Source of the DNA: Streptomyces violaceoruber
Lineage (GTDB): Bacteria; Actinomycetota; Actinomycetes; Streptomycetales; Streptomycetaceae
Direction: 5' to 3'
DNA length: 10,425 nt
Assembly (NCBI GenBank): GCA_000720805.1
Contig: JODI01000154.1
Location: 1 to 10,425 of the forward strand
The translations under genes and the position numbers were made by a program. Below the pieces are notes generated by a model. That model made no database searches and was not told the DNA's origin. It saw only the letters and a list, made by a program, of their open reading frames with translations. Below are positions 1 through 5,956 of this stretch, in pieces (position 1 is the first letter of the stretch; the number at the start of each line of letters is the position of its first letter).

Positions 1-289
1 TGTTGTTGTCCATGCGAAGGGACGCCTTGGCTTCGCCGGCGGAGTCGATGACCACCACATACATGGGGGGAAGCGCGGGGTGATCCCGCACGTAGCGGAT
101 GGCGGCCTCGGCGAGCCGCTGGGCCTGGGTCAGGCTGATCGTCCGCGTGGCGGTGGATCCCATGCTGCTGGTGGCGGCTGAGGCGCTGCCTGCAGCCATC
201 TGGCTGACCGCCAGTCCGCCCGCGACCGCCCCCGCCATCCCAAGCATTCCGCGCCTCGTGGCCAGGGTGTTGCCGGACTCTTCTGTCAT
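1..289 (-). CDS. Tat-exported HbpS/GlcG-like (DUF336) heme-binding protein, partial
   Basis: The first 96 residues are visible; the C-terminus lies beyond the left edge. Residues 11-38 form a twin-arginine signal: TRRGML at 11-16 (Arg12-Arg13), a hydrophobic, Ala/Gly-rich stretch, and a likely signal-peptidase site after GSASA (34-38). The mature part begins with the family pattern ISLTQAQRLAEAA (51-63), followed by the strand YVVVIDSAGEAKASLRMD (77-94), typical of the HbpS/GlcG heme-binding family. Family members bind heme, and some act outside the cell in redox or heme sensing. The ATG at 289 has an AGGAG ribosome site (297-301) at about 7 nt. The start overlaps the stop of a 34-codon ORF by ATGA, suggesting coupled translation. 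A promoter with MarR-type operators lies about 160 bp upstream, so control by the adjacent MarR protein is likely (inference). The family call is fairly sure. Heme binding cannot be confirmed from the N-terminal part alone. Confidence 0.8.
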   Translation of the reverse strand, partial: MTEESGNTLATRRGMLGMAGAVAGGLAVSQMAAGSASAATSSMGSTATRTISLTQAQRLAEAAIRYVRDHPALPPMYVVVIDSAGEAKASLRMDNN

Positions 290-390
290 GACTTTGCTCC
301 TGCGTCTTTGTACGGAACGTTCTCAGGCATCTCGGAGCCGTTCTTGGGCGTCCTGTCCGCGTCGACGGGCAGGACGTTGCCGGTGACCAT
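286..390 (-). CDS. Small ORF, 34 codons, overlapping the HbpS-like start
   Basis: An ATG at 390 opens a 34-residue frame ending in TGA at 288-286, which overlaps the ATG of the HbpS-like gene (ATGA). The first 20 codons have mostly G/C third positions, as in real genes here; the last few do not. The ribosome site is weak (AGG about 5 nt upstream). The segment VTGNVLPVDA resembles the C-terminal VTGxxLxVDGG stretch of short-chain dehydrogenases. It could therefore be the remnant of such a gene rather than a true small protein. The frame is open upstream of the ATG back to a TGA inside the operator region (446-448), with no earlier ATG or GTG. It may act only as a leader that couples translation to the gene behind it. 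No function can be assigned. Confidence 0.35.
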   Translation of the reverse strand: MVTGNVLPVDADRTPKNGSEMPENVPYKDAGAKS

Positions 391-443
391 GGGTGCCTGA
401 TGCGGACGGTAGGCGATGGCGTGGTCGCCGCGCCCTACCGATC

Positions 444-459
444 ACTTCATGCTTGAAGT
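444..459. promoter_or_regulatory. MarR-type operator palindrome O1
   Basis: ACTTCATGCTTGAAGT is an inverted repeat with ACTTCA/TGAAGT arms broken by one base pair. It shares the pattern ACTTCAnGCnTGAAGT with the second palindrome at 506-521. It lies immediately downstream of, and overlaps, the -10 box of the minus-strand promoter of the HbpS-like gene, a position suited to repression. A 16-bp palindrome of this kind fits a dimeric winged-helix regulator, and the obvious candidate is the MarR protein encoded next door. Confidence 0.65.
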
Positions 460-486
460 TATATCCGCCATCACTTCATGACGCAA
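458..486 (-). promoter_or_regulatory. Promoter of the HbpS-like gene
   Basis: Read on the minus strand: a -35 TTGCGT (486-481), a 17-bp spacer, and a -10 TATAAC (463-458, five of six consensus bases). Transcription would start near 451, giving a leader of about 60 nt to the small ORF and about 160 nt to the HbpS-like ATG. The operator half-site lies within the spacer and palindrome O1 overlaps the -10, so a bound regulator should block polymerase. Confidence 0.6.
473..481. promoter_or_regulatory. MarR-type operator half-site
   Basis: ACTTCATGA repeats the left arm of the two flanking palindromes, while the right arm (483-488) keeps only three of six bases. It sits in the spacer between the -35 and -10 boxes, 29 bp from O1 and 33 bp from O2 (about three helical turns each), so the three sites face roughly the same side of the DNA. 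Confidence 0.45.
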
Positions 487-505
487 CTGATTCCTCGAGT
501 GATGC

Positions 506-521
506 ACTTCACGCATGAAGT
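506..521. promoter_or_regulatory. MarR-type operator palindrome O2
   Basis: ACTTCACGCATGAAGT has ACTTCA and TGAAGT arms that pair perfectly around a 4-bp centre. It lies upstream of the -35 box of the HbpS-like promoter, 62 bp (about six turns) from O1. It is in the gap just beyond the marR stop codon, not upstream of marR, so it is placed to act on the downstream gene. Confidence 0.65.
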
Positions 522-561
522 CATATCTCGTGCCTGAACCGAGACGTCACGGCCTGAAGGC

Positions 562-1125
562 TCAGTGGAGTTCGGCGTTGCCCGCTGCCTGCACGATGCG
601 CCGCGCAATCTGGGCCATCTCACGCACCTGCGCGGGGGAGAGGCTGTCCAAGACGAGGCGGCGGACCGCGCTGACGTGACCCGGGGCGCTGGCCTCGAGC
701 TTCGCCATACCTGCGTCGGTCAGGCCGGCCAGGGTGTAACGGCCGTCGGCGGGATCAGGGCGGCGGGTGAGCCAGCCGCGCCGCTCCATGCGGGTCGCGA
801 CCTGGGACAGACGCGGCAGCTGACTCGCGGTGAAGCCGGCCAGCTCGCTCATGCGAAGGGTGTGCTCGGGGGCCCGGGACAGGCCCACGAGGACCTGGTA
901 CTCGAAGTGTGTGAGCCCGGCGTCCTGCTGGAGCTGCCGGTCCATTGCCGCGGGCAGCTTGGTCACCATGCCGACCAGGGCCATCCAGGCGTGGAGCTCT
1001 TCCTCGTTCAGCCACCGGATCGGTTCCGCAGCCTCGTTGTCCTTTGCCGGCTCGGTAGGCCCGCCGGGGCTGTGTTCGCCGGGGGGTGCGCTGCGGGTCC
1101 GCTTCACGGCGCGGTTCTTGGCCAT
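562..1125 (-). CDS. MarR-family transcriptional regulator
   Basis: This is a 187-residue winged-helix regulator. After a polar N-terminal extension of about 36 residues, which makes it longer than the usual 140-165, come the dimerisation helix (EEELHAWMALVGMVTKLPAA, 41-60), LTHFEYQVLVGLS (71-83), the recognition region SELAGFTASQLPRLSQVATRMERRGWL (93-119) and the wing RRPDPADGRY (121-130). The C-terminal helices complete the dimer interface. MarR proteins usually repress until a small phenolic or an oxidant binds. The two ACTTCA/TGAAGT palindromes lie downstream, at the HbpS-like promoter. None was seen upstream of this gene, so the protein probably controls its neighbour rather than itself. 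No Shine-Dalgarno precedes the ATG, but a TAGACT box 6 nt upstream suggests a leaderless mRNA. The ligand is unknown. Confidence 0.9.
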   Translation of the reverse strand: MAKNRAVKRTRSAPPGEHSPGGPTEPAKDNEAAEPIRWLNEEELHAWMALVGMVTKLPAAMDRQLQQDAGLTHFEYQVLVGLSRAPEHTLRMSELAGFTASQLPRLSQVATRMERRGWLTRRPDPADGRYTLAGLTDAGMAKLEASAPGHVSAVRRLVLDSLSPAQVREMAQIARRIVQAAGNAELH

Positions 1126-1131
1126 GAGCAG

Positions 1132-1137
1132 AGTCTA
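1132..1137 (-). promoter_or_regulatory. -10 box of marR, probable leaderless transcript
   Basis: On the minus strand TAGACT is followed by 6 nt and then the marR ATG, so transcription would begin at or next to the start codon. This is the usual layout of leaderless actinobacterial genes and agrees with the missing ribosome site. No convincing -35 box was found. Confidence 0.45.
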
Positions 1138-1499
1138 TGCGCGAGGCAGGACAGGTGACCTACCACGCGAAGCGGCCGACCAGGCAGTCAAAGCAGGGAC
1201 GACCAAGGGGTACGCGGCGTCGGCGATGATCAGGAGTGAGCTTTCCTTCCGGTGATGCCGCGACGGGGGCTCATGCCGGGGATGCCGCCGAGGACCGCAC
1301 GTCGACGGTCCTGGATGTGCGGCCAGACCGAGACCAGCACTTCTTCCGCACCGTTTCGGCCTGCCCCGCCAGCTCACGCTGCACCGAGCCGGAAGTCGCG
1401 CTACCGGCGAACCGGTGTGCGAGGCACCGCCGTCGACGGGTGTCGCGAGAAGCATGCGACTTGTCGCCGAAACGCGGCGAACGGGGGCGGGGCGCGGTT
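1138..1499. other. Gene-free, decayed stretch upstream of marR
   Basis: No intact gene was recognised. Minus-strand frames here are short and have irregular codon use. One frame at about 1150-1240 contains LLIIADAAYPL, faintly like the DDE motif region of IS5-type transposases, but this is too short to call. The right end (from 1401) is the meaningless tail of the fused reading frame that begins in the reductase remnant. Confidence 0.5.
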
Positions 1500-1628
1500 C
1501 TGGCGGTCCGACGCGATCAGCATGACCTTGGAACCGTCGAGTGCCTCGATCTCCGCGGCCACGGTGGCGGGCGACTCCCCGGCCGAGAACACCACCCGCT
1601 GGGGAAGGGTTTGGCGGGTGAAGTTCAT
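1500..1628 (-). pseudogene. N-terminal remnant of a maleylacetate-reductase-like protein
   Basis: The ATG at 1628, preceded by GGAGG 4 nt upstream, opens MNFTRQTLPQRVVFSAGE followed by a Val/Ala-rich helix and SKVMLIASDRQ. This is the typical beginning of maleylacetate reductases, which belong to the iron-containing alcohol dehydrogenase superfamily and reduce maleylacetate to 3-oxoadipate in hydroxyquinol and chlorocatechol breakdown. A full enzyme is about 350 residues; here homology ends after about 43, and the frame then runs through unrelated sequence to a stop at 1401. The cofactor-binding and catalytic parts are absent, so it cannot be functional. The preserved ribosome site suggests the break lies inside the gene. 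Confidence 0.7.
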
Positions 1629-2075
1629 CAGGCCTCCGCTGTAGAGCCTCTGGACCGCGGTGCCGGTGAGGACGGGAGGCCCGTCTTGCGCCGTGAAACC
1701 CGTCTTGGTCTGCAGGTATCCCAAGTGCCGGTAGCCGGTTGGGAGCCGGCGCAGGAGCTCGGGATCCAACGCCGGCGAGGCGACGGGGTCCACGACGTCG
1801 AGCCGGTCCTTCTCGTAGATCGGCTGCCGGCGCACGAGGGTCCAGCGTCCCTTGTGGGGGGAGAGGAAGTCGTAGAAGCGGCCGGTGGAGACAACGTCGA
1901 CCTCGACGCCGTCGATGCTCGCGCGCTGGTTGATGGTCATCTTGGTCTGGGCGACGGCCCGGTCGCCGACGGTGTCCGCGGTGTGGCCGCCGAGGAAGTG
2001 GAGGGTGCTGACGCCGTCCTCGAAGCCCTCACGGCTGGCCTTGATGAAGTCGGTGGCACTGCCCTGGAACCGGCG
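1629..2075 (-). pseudogene. SnoaL/NTF2-like protein, N-terminally truncated
   Basis: The minus-strand frame reads FQGSATDFIKASREGFEDG, then LHFLGGHTADTVGDRAVAQT, MTINQRASIDGVEVDVVST, GRFYDFLSPHKGRWTLVRRQ and LPTGYRHLGYLQTKTGF, an alpha+beta-barrel SnoaL-like protein of the kind found in catabolic and polyketide operons. Homology extends upstream of the first ATG (1940) to an in-frame TGA at 2078-2076 with no usable start, so the N-terminal 30-odd residues are lost. At the other end VQRLYSGG runs in frame into the reductase start. Dropping one A near 1639-1641 gives VQRLYAEA followed by TGA, overlapping the next ATG as TGATG. That makes a one-base insertion the likely cause of the fusion. Catalytic role, if any, is unknown. 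Confidence 0.65.
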
Positions 2076-2078
2076 TCA

Positions 2079-2680
2079 CGTCCTGAACCCTGATGTCCGT
2101 TCATCGAACAGGCGCGTATAGGAAAGGCGGTCGGCTTCCCGGGCCTCAGATCGGCGGCATGCGCTTGGACTGGTTGCACGTACGCCAGGGGCAAGCCCTC
2201 CGTGATCTCCTCTCAGGCCCGACTCGCCGTCTCCTGGACTGGGAACGGCAGCGGCGCGTCCCGTGGCCCTTGACCATCCTGTCCACCGAATTGAGGTGCT
2301 TCCAGCCCAGTCAACCCTGCCGGATCGCCCCTACTCGGCCTCCTGCGGGACTTGCCCGGCCATGTACCCGTGATCGGTCCTACGGCCGAACGCGATGTCG
2401 CACCGGCCCCATCCACCGTCCCGCGCAGCCTCTGCCCGGCCTGGCTACGGCGGTGTGAGCCTCATACAGCCGCCGTCCGGCAGTTGACCGGGCAACTGGC
2501 GCCGTCATTCAGGCCGCGACGGGTCGGTGGTCGCTCGACGCGCACCTGGCCTTCATGGACCAGTACCGAATCCAGGTCGGCGTCACCTGGGCCACCCGCG
2601 ATCCTCGACGACCATGGTGCCTTGTCTGCGTCGACCCGACAGCCCCCGAGATGAACCCGGCCCCGAGGCGCCGATACATG
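2079..2680. other. Gene-free stretch, no recognisable content
   Basis: About 600 bp separate the NTF2-like remnant from the hairpins behind the response regulator. Open frames on both strands are rich in Arg, Pro and Cys without domain patterns. They show neither the codon bias of the neighbouring genes nor any transposase or repeat ends. It may be further decayed sequence of the left-hand block. Confidence 0.5.
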
Positions 2681-2736
2681 CGCCCCTGGGGGCGGTTGGT
2701 TGCACGGTCGGGCACTTGCCCGTACGACTGCAGTCG
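2681..2736 (-). terminator. Cluster of GC-rich hairpins behind the response regulator
   Basis: Starting directly beyond the stop at 2738, the minus strand meets CGACTGCAGTCG (2736-2725, a perfect 12-bp palindrome), CGGGCAAGTGCCCG (2722-2709, stem CGGGC/GCCCG) and a third stem CGCCC/GGGCG (2694-2681). There is no T-run, as is common for streptomycete terminators. The symmetry would also work for transcripts arriving from the left. Confidence 0.45.
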
Positions 2737-2737
2737 G

Positions 2738-3403
2738 TCATGCACTGGGGTGGGCGTAGCCGGTCTGATAGGCGATCACGACCAGTTGGGCGCGGGCGCG
2801 GACGTCGAGCTTGGCCATGATGCGGTTCACGTGGGTCTTGGCAGTCGAGGGCGAGATGCGGAGCTGTTCGGCGATGGCGTCGTTGGAGAGGCCGCCGGCC
2901 ACGAGGCCGAGCACTTGGCGCTCGCGTTCGGTCAGGCTCGTCAGCTCCGGGGCCGGAGTGCTCGTTATGTCGGGTGTGGTGAGGTAGTGGGCGATGAGTG
3001 CCTTGGTCGCCCTGGGAGACAGCAGCGCCTCTCCGCGGGCGACCAACCGGATGGCGTCGAGGAGGTAGGAGAGGTCCACGCTTTTTCCCAGGAACCCGCT
3101 GGCCCCGGCACGCAGCGCCTGGAAGAGGTGCTCGTCGGCTTCGAAGGTCGTCAGGATCAGCACCCGTACGCCCGCGAGGTCTTCGTCCGCCGAAATGGCG
3201 CGCGTGGCGGCGAGGCCGTCCATGTCGGGCATCCGGATGTCCATCAGCACGACGTCGGCACACGTACTGCGGGCCAGTCTGAATGCCTCCTCACCCGTCG
3301 CAGCCTCTCCGACGACCTCCATGCCCGGCTCCGACTCGATGAGCATGCGAAAGCTGGTGCGTACGAGGGCCTGGTCGTCGGCGAGCAGAACGCGGATGGT
3401 CAT
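2738..3403 (-). CDS. LuxR/NarL-family response regulator
   Basis: This is a 221-residue two-component response regulator. The receiver domain (1-120) has the acidic pair Asp9-Asp10, phospho-acceptor Asp55 in VVLMDIRMP, the Thr in ILTTFEAD (about 85) and the conserved Lys107. That lysine sits in FLGKSVDLSYL, a deviation from the usual FLLKDAxPEEL. The LuxR helix-turn-helix is at about 154-212: LTERERQVLGLVAGGLSNDA, then AEQLRISPSTAKTHVNRIMA. It is the last gene of a minus-strand pair; its ATG overlaps the kinase stop (ATGA), so the two are translated together. It is a paralogue of the regulator at 9048. Its targets are unknown; the transporter it may once have controlled survives only as a stub at 4772-4867. 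GC-rich hairpins follow directly. Confidence 0.93.
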   Translation of the reverse strand: MTIRVLLADDQALVRTSFRMLIESEPGMEVVGEAATGEEAFRLARSTCADVVLMDIRMPDMDGLAATRAISADEDLAGVRVLILTTFEADEHLFQALRAGASGFLGKSVDLSYLLDAIRLVARGEALLSPRATKALIAHYLTTPDITSTPAPELTSLTERERQVLGLVAGGLSNDAIAEQLRISPSTAKTHVNRIMAKLDVRARAQLVVIAYQTGYAHPSA

Positions 3404-4662
3404 CCCTGGCTCCCCTTGGCGGCGGTCGCGCGCAGGGTCGCGCCGGACCGATCTGATGCGCGGATGTCGGCCGGTGGTCCGGCTGCGGGCAGCGGTAGAT
3501 GCACGGCGAGGCGAAAACGACCGTCGGCGTCCGCTCCGGCATGAAGGCTGCCGCCGAGTGCGTGGGCACGCTCGCGCATGCCCATCAGCCCGTGTCCGGT
3601 GCCCGTCGCGGACGACGCCGGGGAGGGGCCGACGTGCGGCAGGTTGGTGATCTGGATACGCAGTTCCTCAGGCCCGTAATCGAGGAGCAGGTCGGCGGTC
3701 GCGCCGTGTTTGTGGGCGTTGGTCAGGCCTTCCTGGATGACGCGGTAGGCGGCCAGGTCGATGGCGGTCGGCAGGGGACGCGGGTGGCCGGCCTGCCGAT
3801 GGCGGACGCTCAGCCCGGCGGCGGTCAGCGATTCGAGGAGCGCTCCGAGGCGGGACAGGCCGGGCACGGGGTCGGGCGGTGGGGCCTCGTCCGTCTCGTC
3901 GCCGGACTGTCGTAGTACGTGCAGCAGCGGGCCCAGTTCGTCCAGGACCATACGGCCGGCGTCACAGATGTGGCCGAGCGCCACCTCGGCCTGATCCGGC
4001 CGGCCTCGCAGGAAGCGATCGGCCAGCCCGGCCTGAATGGTGATCAGGGCGATGTGGTGGGCGATCACGTCGTGGAGTTCCCGCGCGATGCGCAGCCGCT
4101 CTTCGGCGACCCGGCGGCGGGCCTCTTCTTCCTTGGTCGCCTCCGCCCGCAGCGCTCGCTCCTCCATCGCGGCGGCGTAGGCGTGCCAGGTGCGTACAGT
4201 GGCCCCGACGGCGGCGAACATCCCGGTCCAGGCGAACACGGCGCCGGCCTCCGGGCTGGTGGCCGAATCCGTCGAGTAGGTGATGGCGGCGTACAGGGCG
4301 AGGGCCGTGCCCGAGACGGCGATCACGGCGATCCGCCGGCGGACCGTTCGGGCCACGGTGTAGACCGCGATCAACGCGGCGATCTTCAGCACCCGCGACG
4401 GATACGACTCGAGGACGGTGAAGGCCACCTCCCCGAGCACGGTCAGCGCCAGGACGGGCAGCGGTGCCCGACGGCGGGCCAGCACAAGCAGGATCGCGGC
4501 CGCCGCGGCGATGGCGTCGGCGCCCGAGGGGCGTACGCCGTCGGGCCACCGTCCGAACAGCAGGGGCAGCAGGCCGAGACCGCCCACGAGGGTGGCGAGG
4601 GCGGCGTCCCGCAACCGTGGGTGAGCGCCGGTGACCCGTTGCAACGACGCAGGTCCGATCAC
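3400..4662 (-). CDS. Two-component sensor histidine kinase (HisKA_3, NarL partner)
   Basis: This is a membrane sensor kinase of 420 residues from the GTG at 4662. About five or six hydrophobic segments fill residues 15-160, with almost no extracellular loop. They are followed by a charged, coiled-coil-like linker (165-195), the H-box RELHDVIAHH with His197, and an HATPase domain with the N-box TNAHKH (about 315) and G-box GTGHGLMGM (about 354). The small periplasmic part fits intramembrane-sensing kinases linked to ABC exporters. I chose 4662 because the 17 codons of the longer alternative (GTG 4713, which does have a GAGG site) have only about half G/C third positions, unlike the rest of the gene. 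AAGGA lies 11 nt before 4662. The stop overlaps the regulator ATG. The signal is unknown. Confidence 0.9.
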   Translation of the reverse strand: MIGPASLQRVTGAHPRLRDAALATLVGGLGLLPLLFGRWPDGVRPSGADAIAAAAAILLVLARRRAPLPVLALTVLGEVAFTVLESYPSRVLKIAALIAVYTVARTVRRRIAVIAVSGTALALYAAITYSTDSATSPEAGAVFAWTGMFAAVGATVRTWHAYAAAMEERALRAEATKEEEARRRVAEERLRIARELHDVIAHHIALITIQAGLADRFLRGRPDQAEVALGHICDAGRMVLDELGPLLHVLRQSGDETDEAPPPDPVPGLSRLGALLESLTAAGLSVRHRQAGHPRPLPTAIDLAAYRVIQEGLTNAHKHGATADLLLDYGPEELRIQITNLPHVGPSPASSATGTGHGLMGMRERAHALGGSLHAGADADGRFRLAVHLPLPAAGPPADIRASDRSGATLRATAAKGSQG

Positions 4663-4771
4663 GGCTTCACCGTTCCTTAGTACAGATCCTCGGTTTCGGA
4701 CAGACGCGGCCACCCGTCCTCACGCCTGAAACCGTACGAGCGGGCTGGCGGGGTGCGCGCGGCAGCCGGGC
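4663..4771 (-). other. Upstream region of the kinase-regulator pair
   Basis: This 109-bp gap between the permease stub and the kinase should contain the promoter of the minus-strand pair. The only -10-like run noticed is TACTAA near 4684-4679, without a matching -35 box. None of the palindromes seen upstream of the plus-strand ABC operon occurs here. Confidence 0.3.
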
Positions 4772-4867
4772 TCACACGTCGAGCCGCTTGAGCGTGACGG
4801 CCGCGCCGACCAGGAGCACGACAATGTAACCGGCGAACACAGCGAGCCGGGGCTCGCCCGTCGAGAC
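4772..4867 (-). pseudogene. C-terminal remnant of an ABC-2 transporter permease
   Basis: The minus-strand frame ends RLAVFAGYIVVLLVGAA then VTLKRLDV and a TGA at 4774-4772. The last 25 residues match 12 of the last 25 of the intact permease at 6901-7740 (shared features: LxVF, VxxL, GAA, RxDV). This is the final membrane helix and the conserved Arg-x-Asp-Val end of this permease family. The frame stays open upstream to about 4930, but the resemblance fades within roughly ten codons of 4867, and neither the rest of the permease nor an ATPase can be found. It lies in the right order and orientation to have been the transporter gene of the minus-strand kinase-regulator pair. Confidence 0.65.
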
Positions 4868-5274
4868 CTGATACCCATAAGTCAACTGAAGGCTGCAGAG
4901 GGCACGATACTTCCGCAGAGCGGCTGATGCCGCGCATCGCGAGGCACGGGCATGCCAGAAACAGCACCCTCGCGTTTGGCGTCCGGAGAGTTCGTCGTCA
5001 TCAGCGTCTTCTCGAAGCGAGGCGATGCCCCCGGGCCCGAGAAGGTCGGAGAAAGGCAGAGGCGCTCCGGATGATCACGGCGAACGGCACCGCTGCCGGG
5101 GGTGCGGGACACCGACGCGCTCGTCGAGGAAGACTGTGCCGTGGGCCTGCCCGTCTGCGTGAAGGTGACCGGCTCGCGCACTCCCGTTTCGCCGGGTACA
5201 GGCCTGGGCGTCTGCCCGGGTGGTGCAAGCAATGCCTCACGAACAGTCACTGACACGGGCGGCACCGCCGCCGA
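4868..5274. other. Gene-free stretch between remnants
   Basis: No intact gene was recognised. A 40-codon plus-strand frame with ATG at 4952, GAGG 7 nt upstream and stop at 5074 exists, but its codon bias is weak and the product resembles nothing I know. The rest appears to be decayed sequence between the permease stub and the receiver-domain fragment. Confidence 0.45.
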
Positions 5275-5433
5275 GACGCACTCCTCGTGGACGACGAGCC
5301 GCTGCTGCGTACTGGGACTGCGCATGGTCCTGGATACCTACGACGACATGCGGGTGATCGGCGAAGCGGGCGACGGACTGGACTCCGTGCGGCAGGTCGG
5401 GGAGCGGAGACCCGACGTGGTCCTGATGGATGG
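5275..5433 (+). pseudogene. Receiver-domain fragment of a third response regulator, frameshifted
   Basis: One frame gives DALLVDDEPLLRTG with the acidic Asp pair. The next frame continues LRMVLDTYDDMRVIGEAG, DGLDSVRQVGERRPDVVLMD and GRC. The switch is at 5314-5317, where one extra base breaks the reading. The pieces align with the receiver domains of the regulators at 2738 and 9048, including the phospho-acceptor in VVLMD, and differ enough from both to be a separate regulator. Homology stops directly after that Asp, where an aldo/keto reductase tail begins. The remaining receiver domain and the DNA-binding domain are absent. Confidence 0.7.
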
Positions 5434-5541
5434 CCGGTGCCCCTGGCCATTCCTGGCACGGGCTCTCTGCCGCACCTGGAGGACAACATGGCCGTCGCCG
5501 GGATCGCCCTCAGCGAGGAAGACCTCACCGACCTCTCCTGA
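5434..5541 (+). pseudogene. C-terminal remnant of an aldo/keto reductase
   Basis: The frame reads VPLAIPGTGSLPHLEDNMAV followed by AGIALSEEDLTDLS and a stop at 5541. This is the typical end of aldo/keto reductases: the IPGT motif that grips the NADPH phosphate, then the LEENxxAxxxxLSxEDL helix. Only about 36 of the usual 280-330 residues remain, and the front part has been replaced by the receiver fragment. It has no start or ribosome site of its own, so it is not expected to be made. Confidence 0.7.
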
Positions 5542-5825
5542 CATCCGAGGGCTGTCGAAACGCCTCAGGGACAACCGTCACCAGCATCGTCGTGATGACG
5601 GGCGCGACCGCAGGGAACCGCGCCAGGCCGTGGTCATCGTCTTCTGCTTATCGCCCAGCCGTGCGTGACGGCGGGGCAACTGCGCCCGTTCGAGCGCAGA
5701 GGGCCCAGTGCGCCGCGGATGCCGGGACGCCGGGTGCCGCGCGGGTGGGTCGCGCTCCGCGAGGCCGGGTGCCTGCCGCGACCACGGCCGAGCCGACGCA
5801 CACGGAAAGCACCGCAGGTAGGCGT
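5542..5825. other. Gene-free stretch upstream of the ABC operon
   Basis: Nothing recognisable is present up to the palindromes at 5826. Frames on both strands are short or low in codon bias. No tRNA, repeat ends or transposase fragments were seen. Confidence 0.45.
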
Positions 5826-5876
5826 GTAGTACCGCGGTACCACGTGGACGGCGCAGATCAGCCTCCTGGTACTACC
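5826..5876. promoter_or_regulatory. Paired palindromes upstream of the ABC transporter operon
   Basis: Two related symmetric elements occur 80-130 bp before the ATPase start. GTAGTACCGCGGTACCAC (5826-5843) is an 18-bp inverted repeat with one mismatched pair. GGTACTACC (5868-5876) is symmetric around its centre base; its complement GGTAGTACC shares GTAGTACC with the first. The centres are about 37 bp apart. They are likely operators, and the response regulator at the end of this operon is a candidate binder (autoregulation, inferred). A weak -10 (TAGCGT, 5898-5903) follows, without a clear -35 box. Confidence 0.45.
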
Positions 5877-5956
5877 GGATCGGGGTGATGTGGCACCTAG
5901 CGTTGCCGGTGCGGCGTCGAAGTGACGGGCGCCGGAGCCCGACGGAAAGAACGCGA

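Noticed and set aside
1135..1455. Minus-strand frame with LLIIADAAYPL, faintly like an IS5-type transposase DDE segment
   Set aside because: About eleven residues of weak resemblance, no terminal repeats and no other transposase motif; kept only as a remark.
1940..2194. Possible N-terminus for the NTF2-like remnant from the overlapping frame starting at 2194
   Set aside because: It lies in a different frame and its residues do not resemble the family; the in-frame TGA at 2078-2076 marks the break.
2555..3544. Long plus-strand open frame (329 codons)
   Set aside because: Antisense to the response regulator and kinase, which have clear domains; the frame is open only because of high GC content.
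3919..4680. Plus-strand open frame of 253 codons
   Set aside because: Shadow of the histidine kinase on the other strand; Gly/Arg/Gln-rich without domain pattern.
4952..5074. 40-codon plus-strand ORF with GAGG 7 nt upstream
   Set aside because: Codon bias is weak, there is no recognisable product, and it lies among gene remnants; chance is the simpler explanation.
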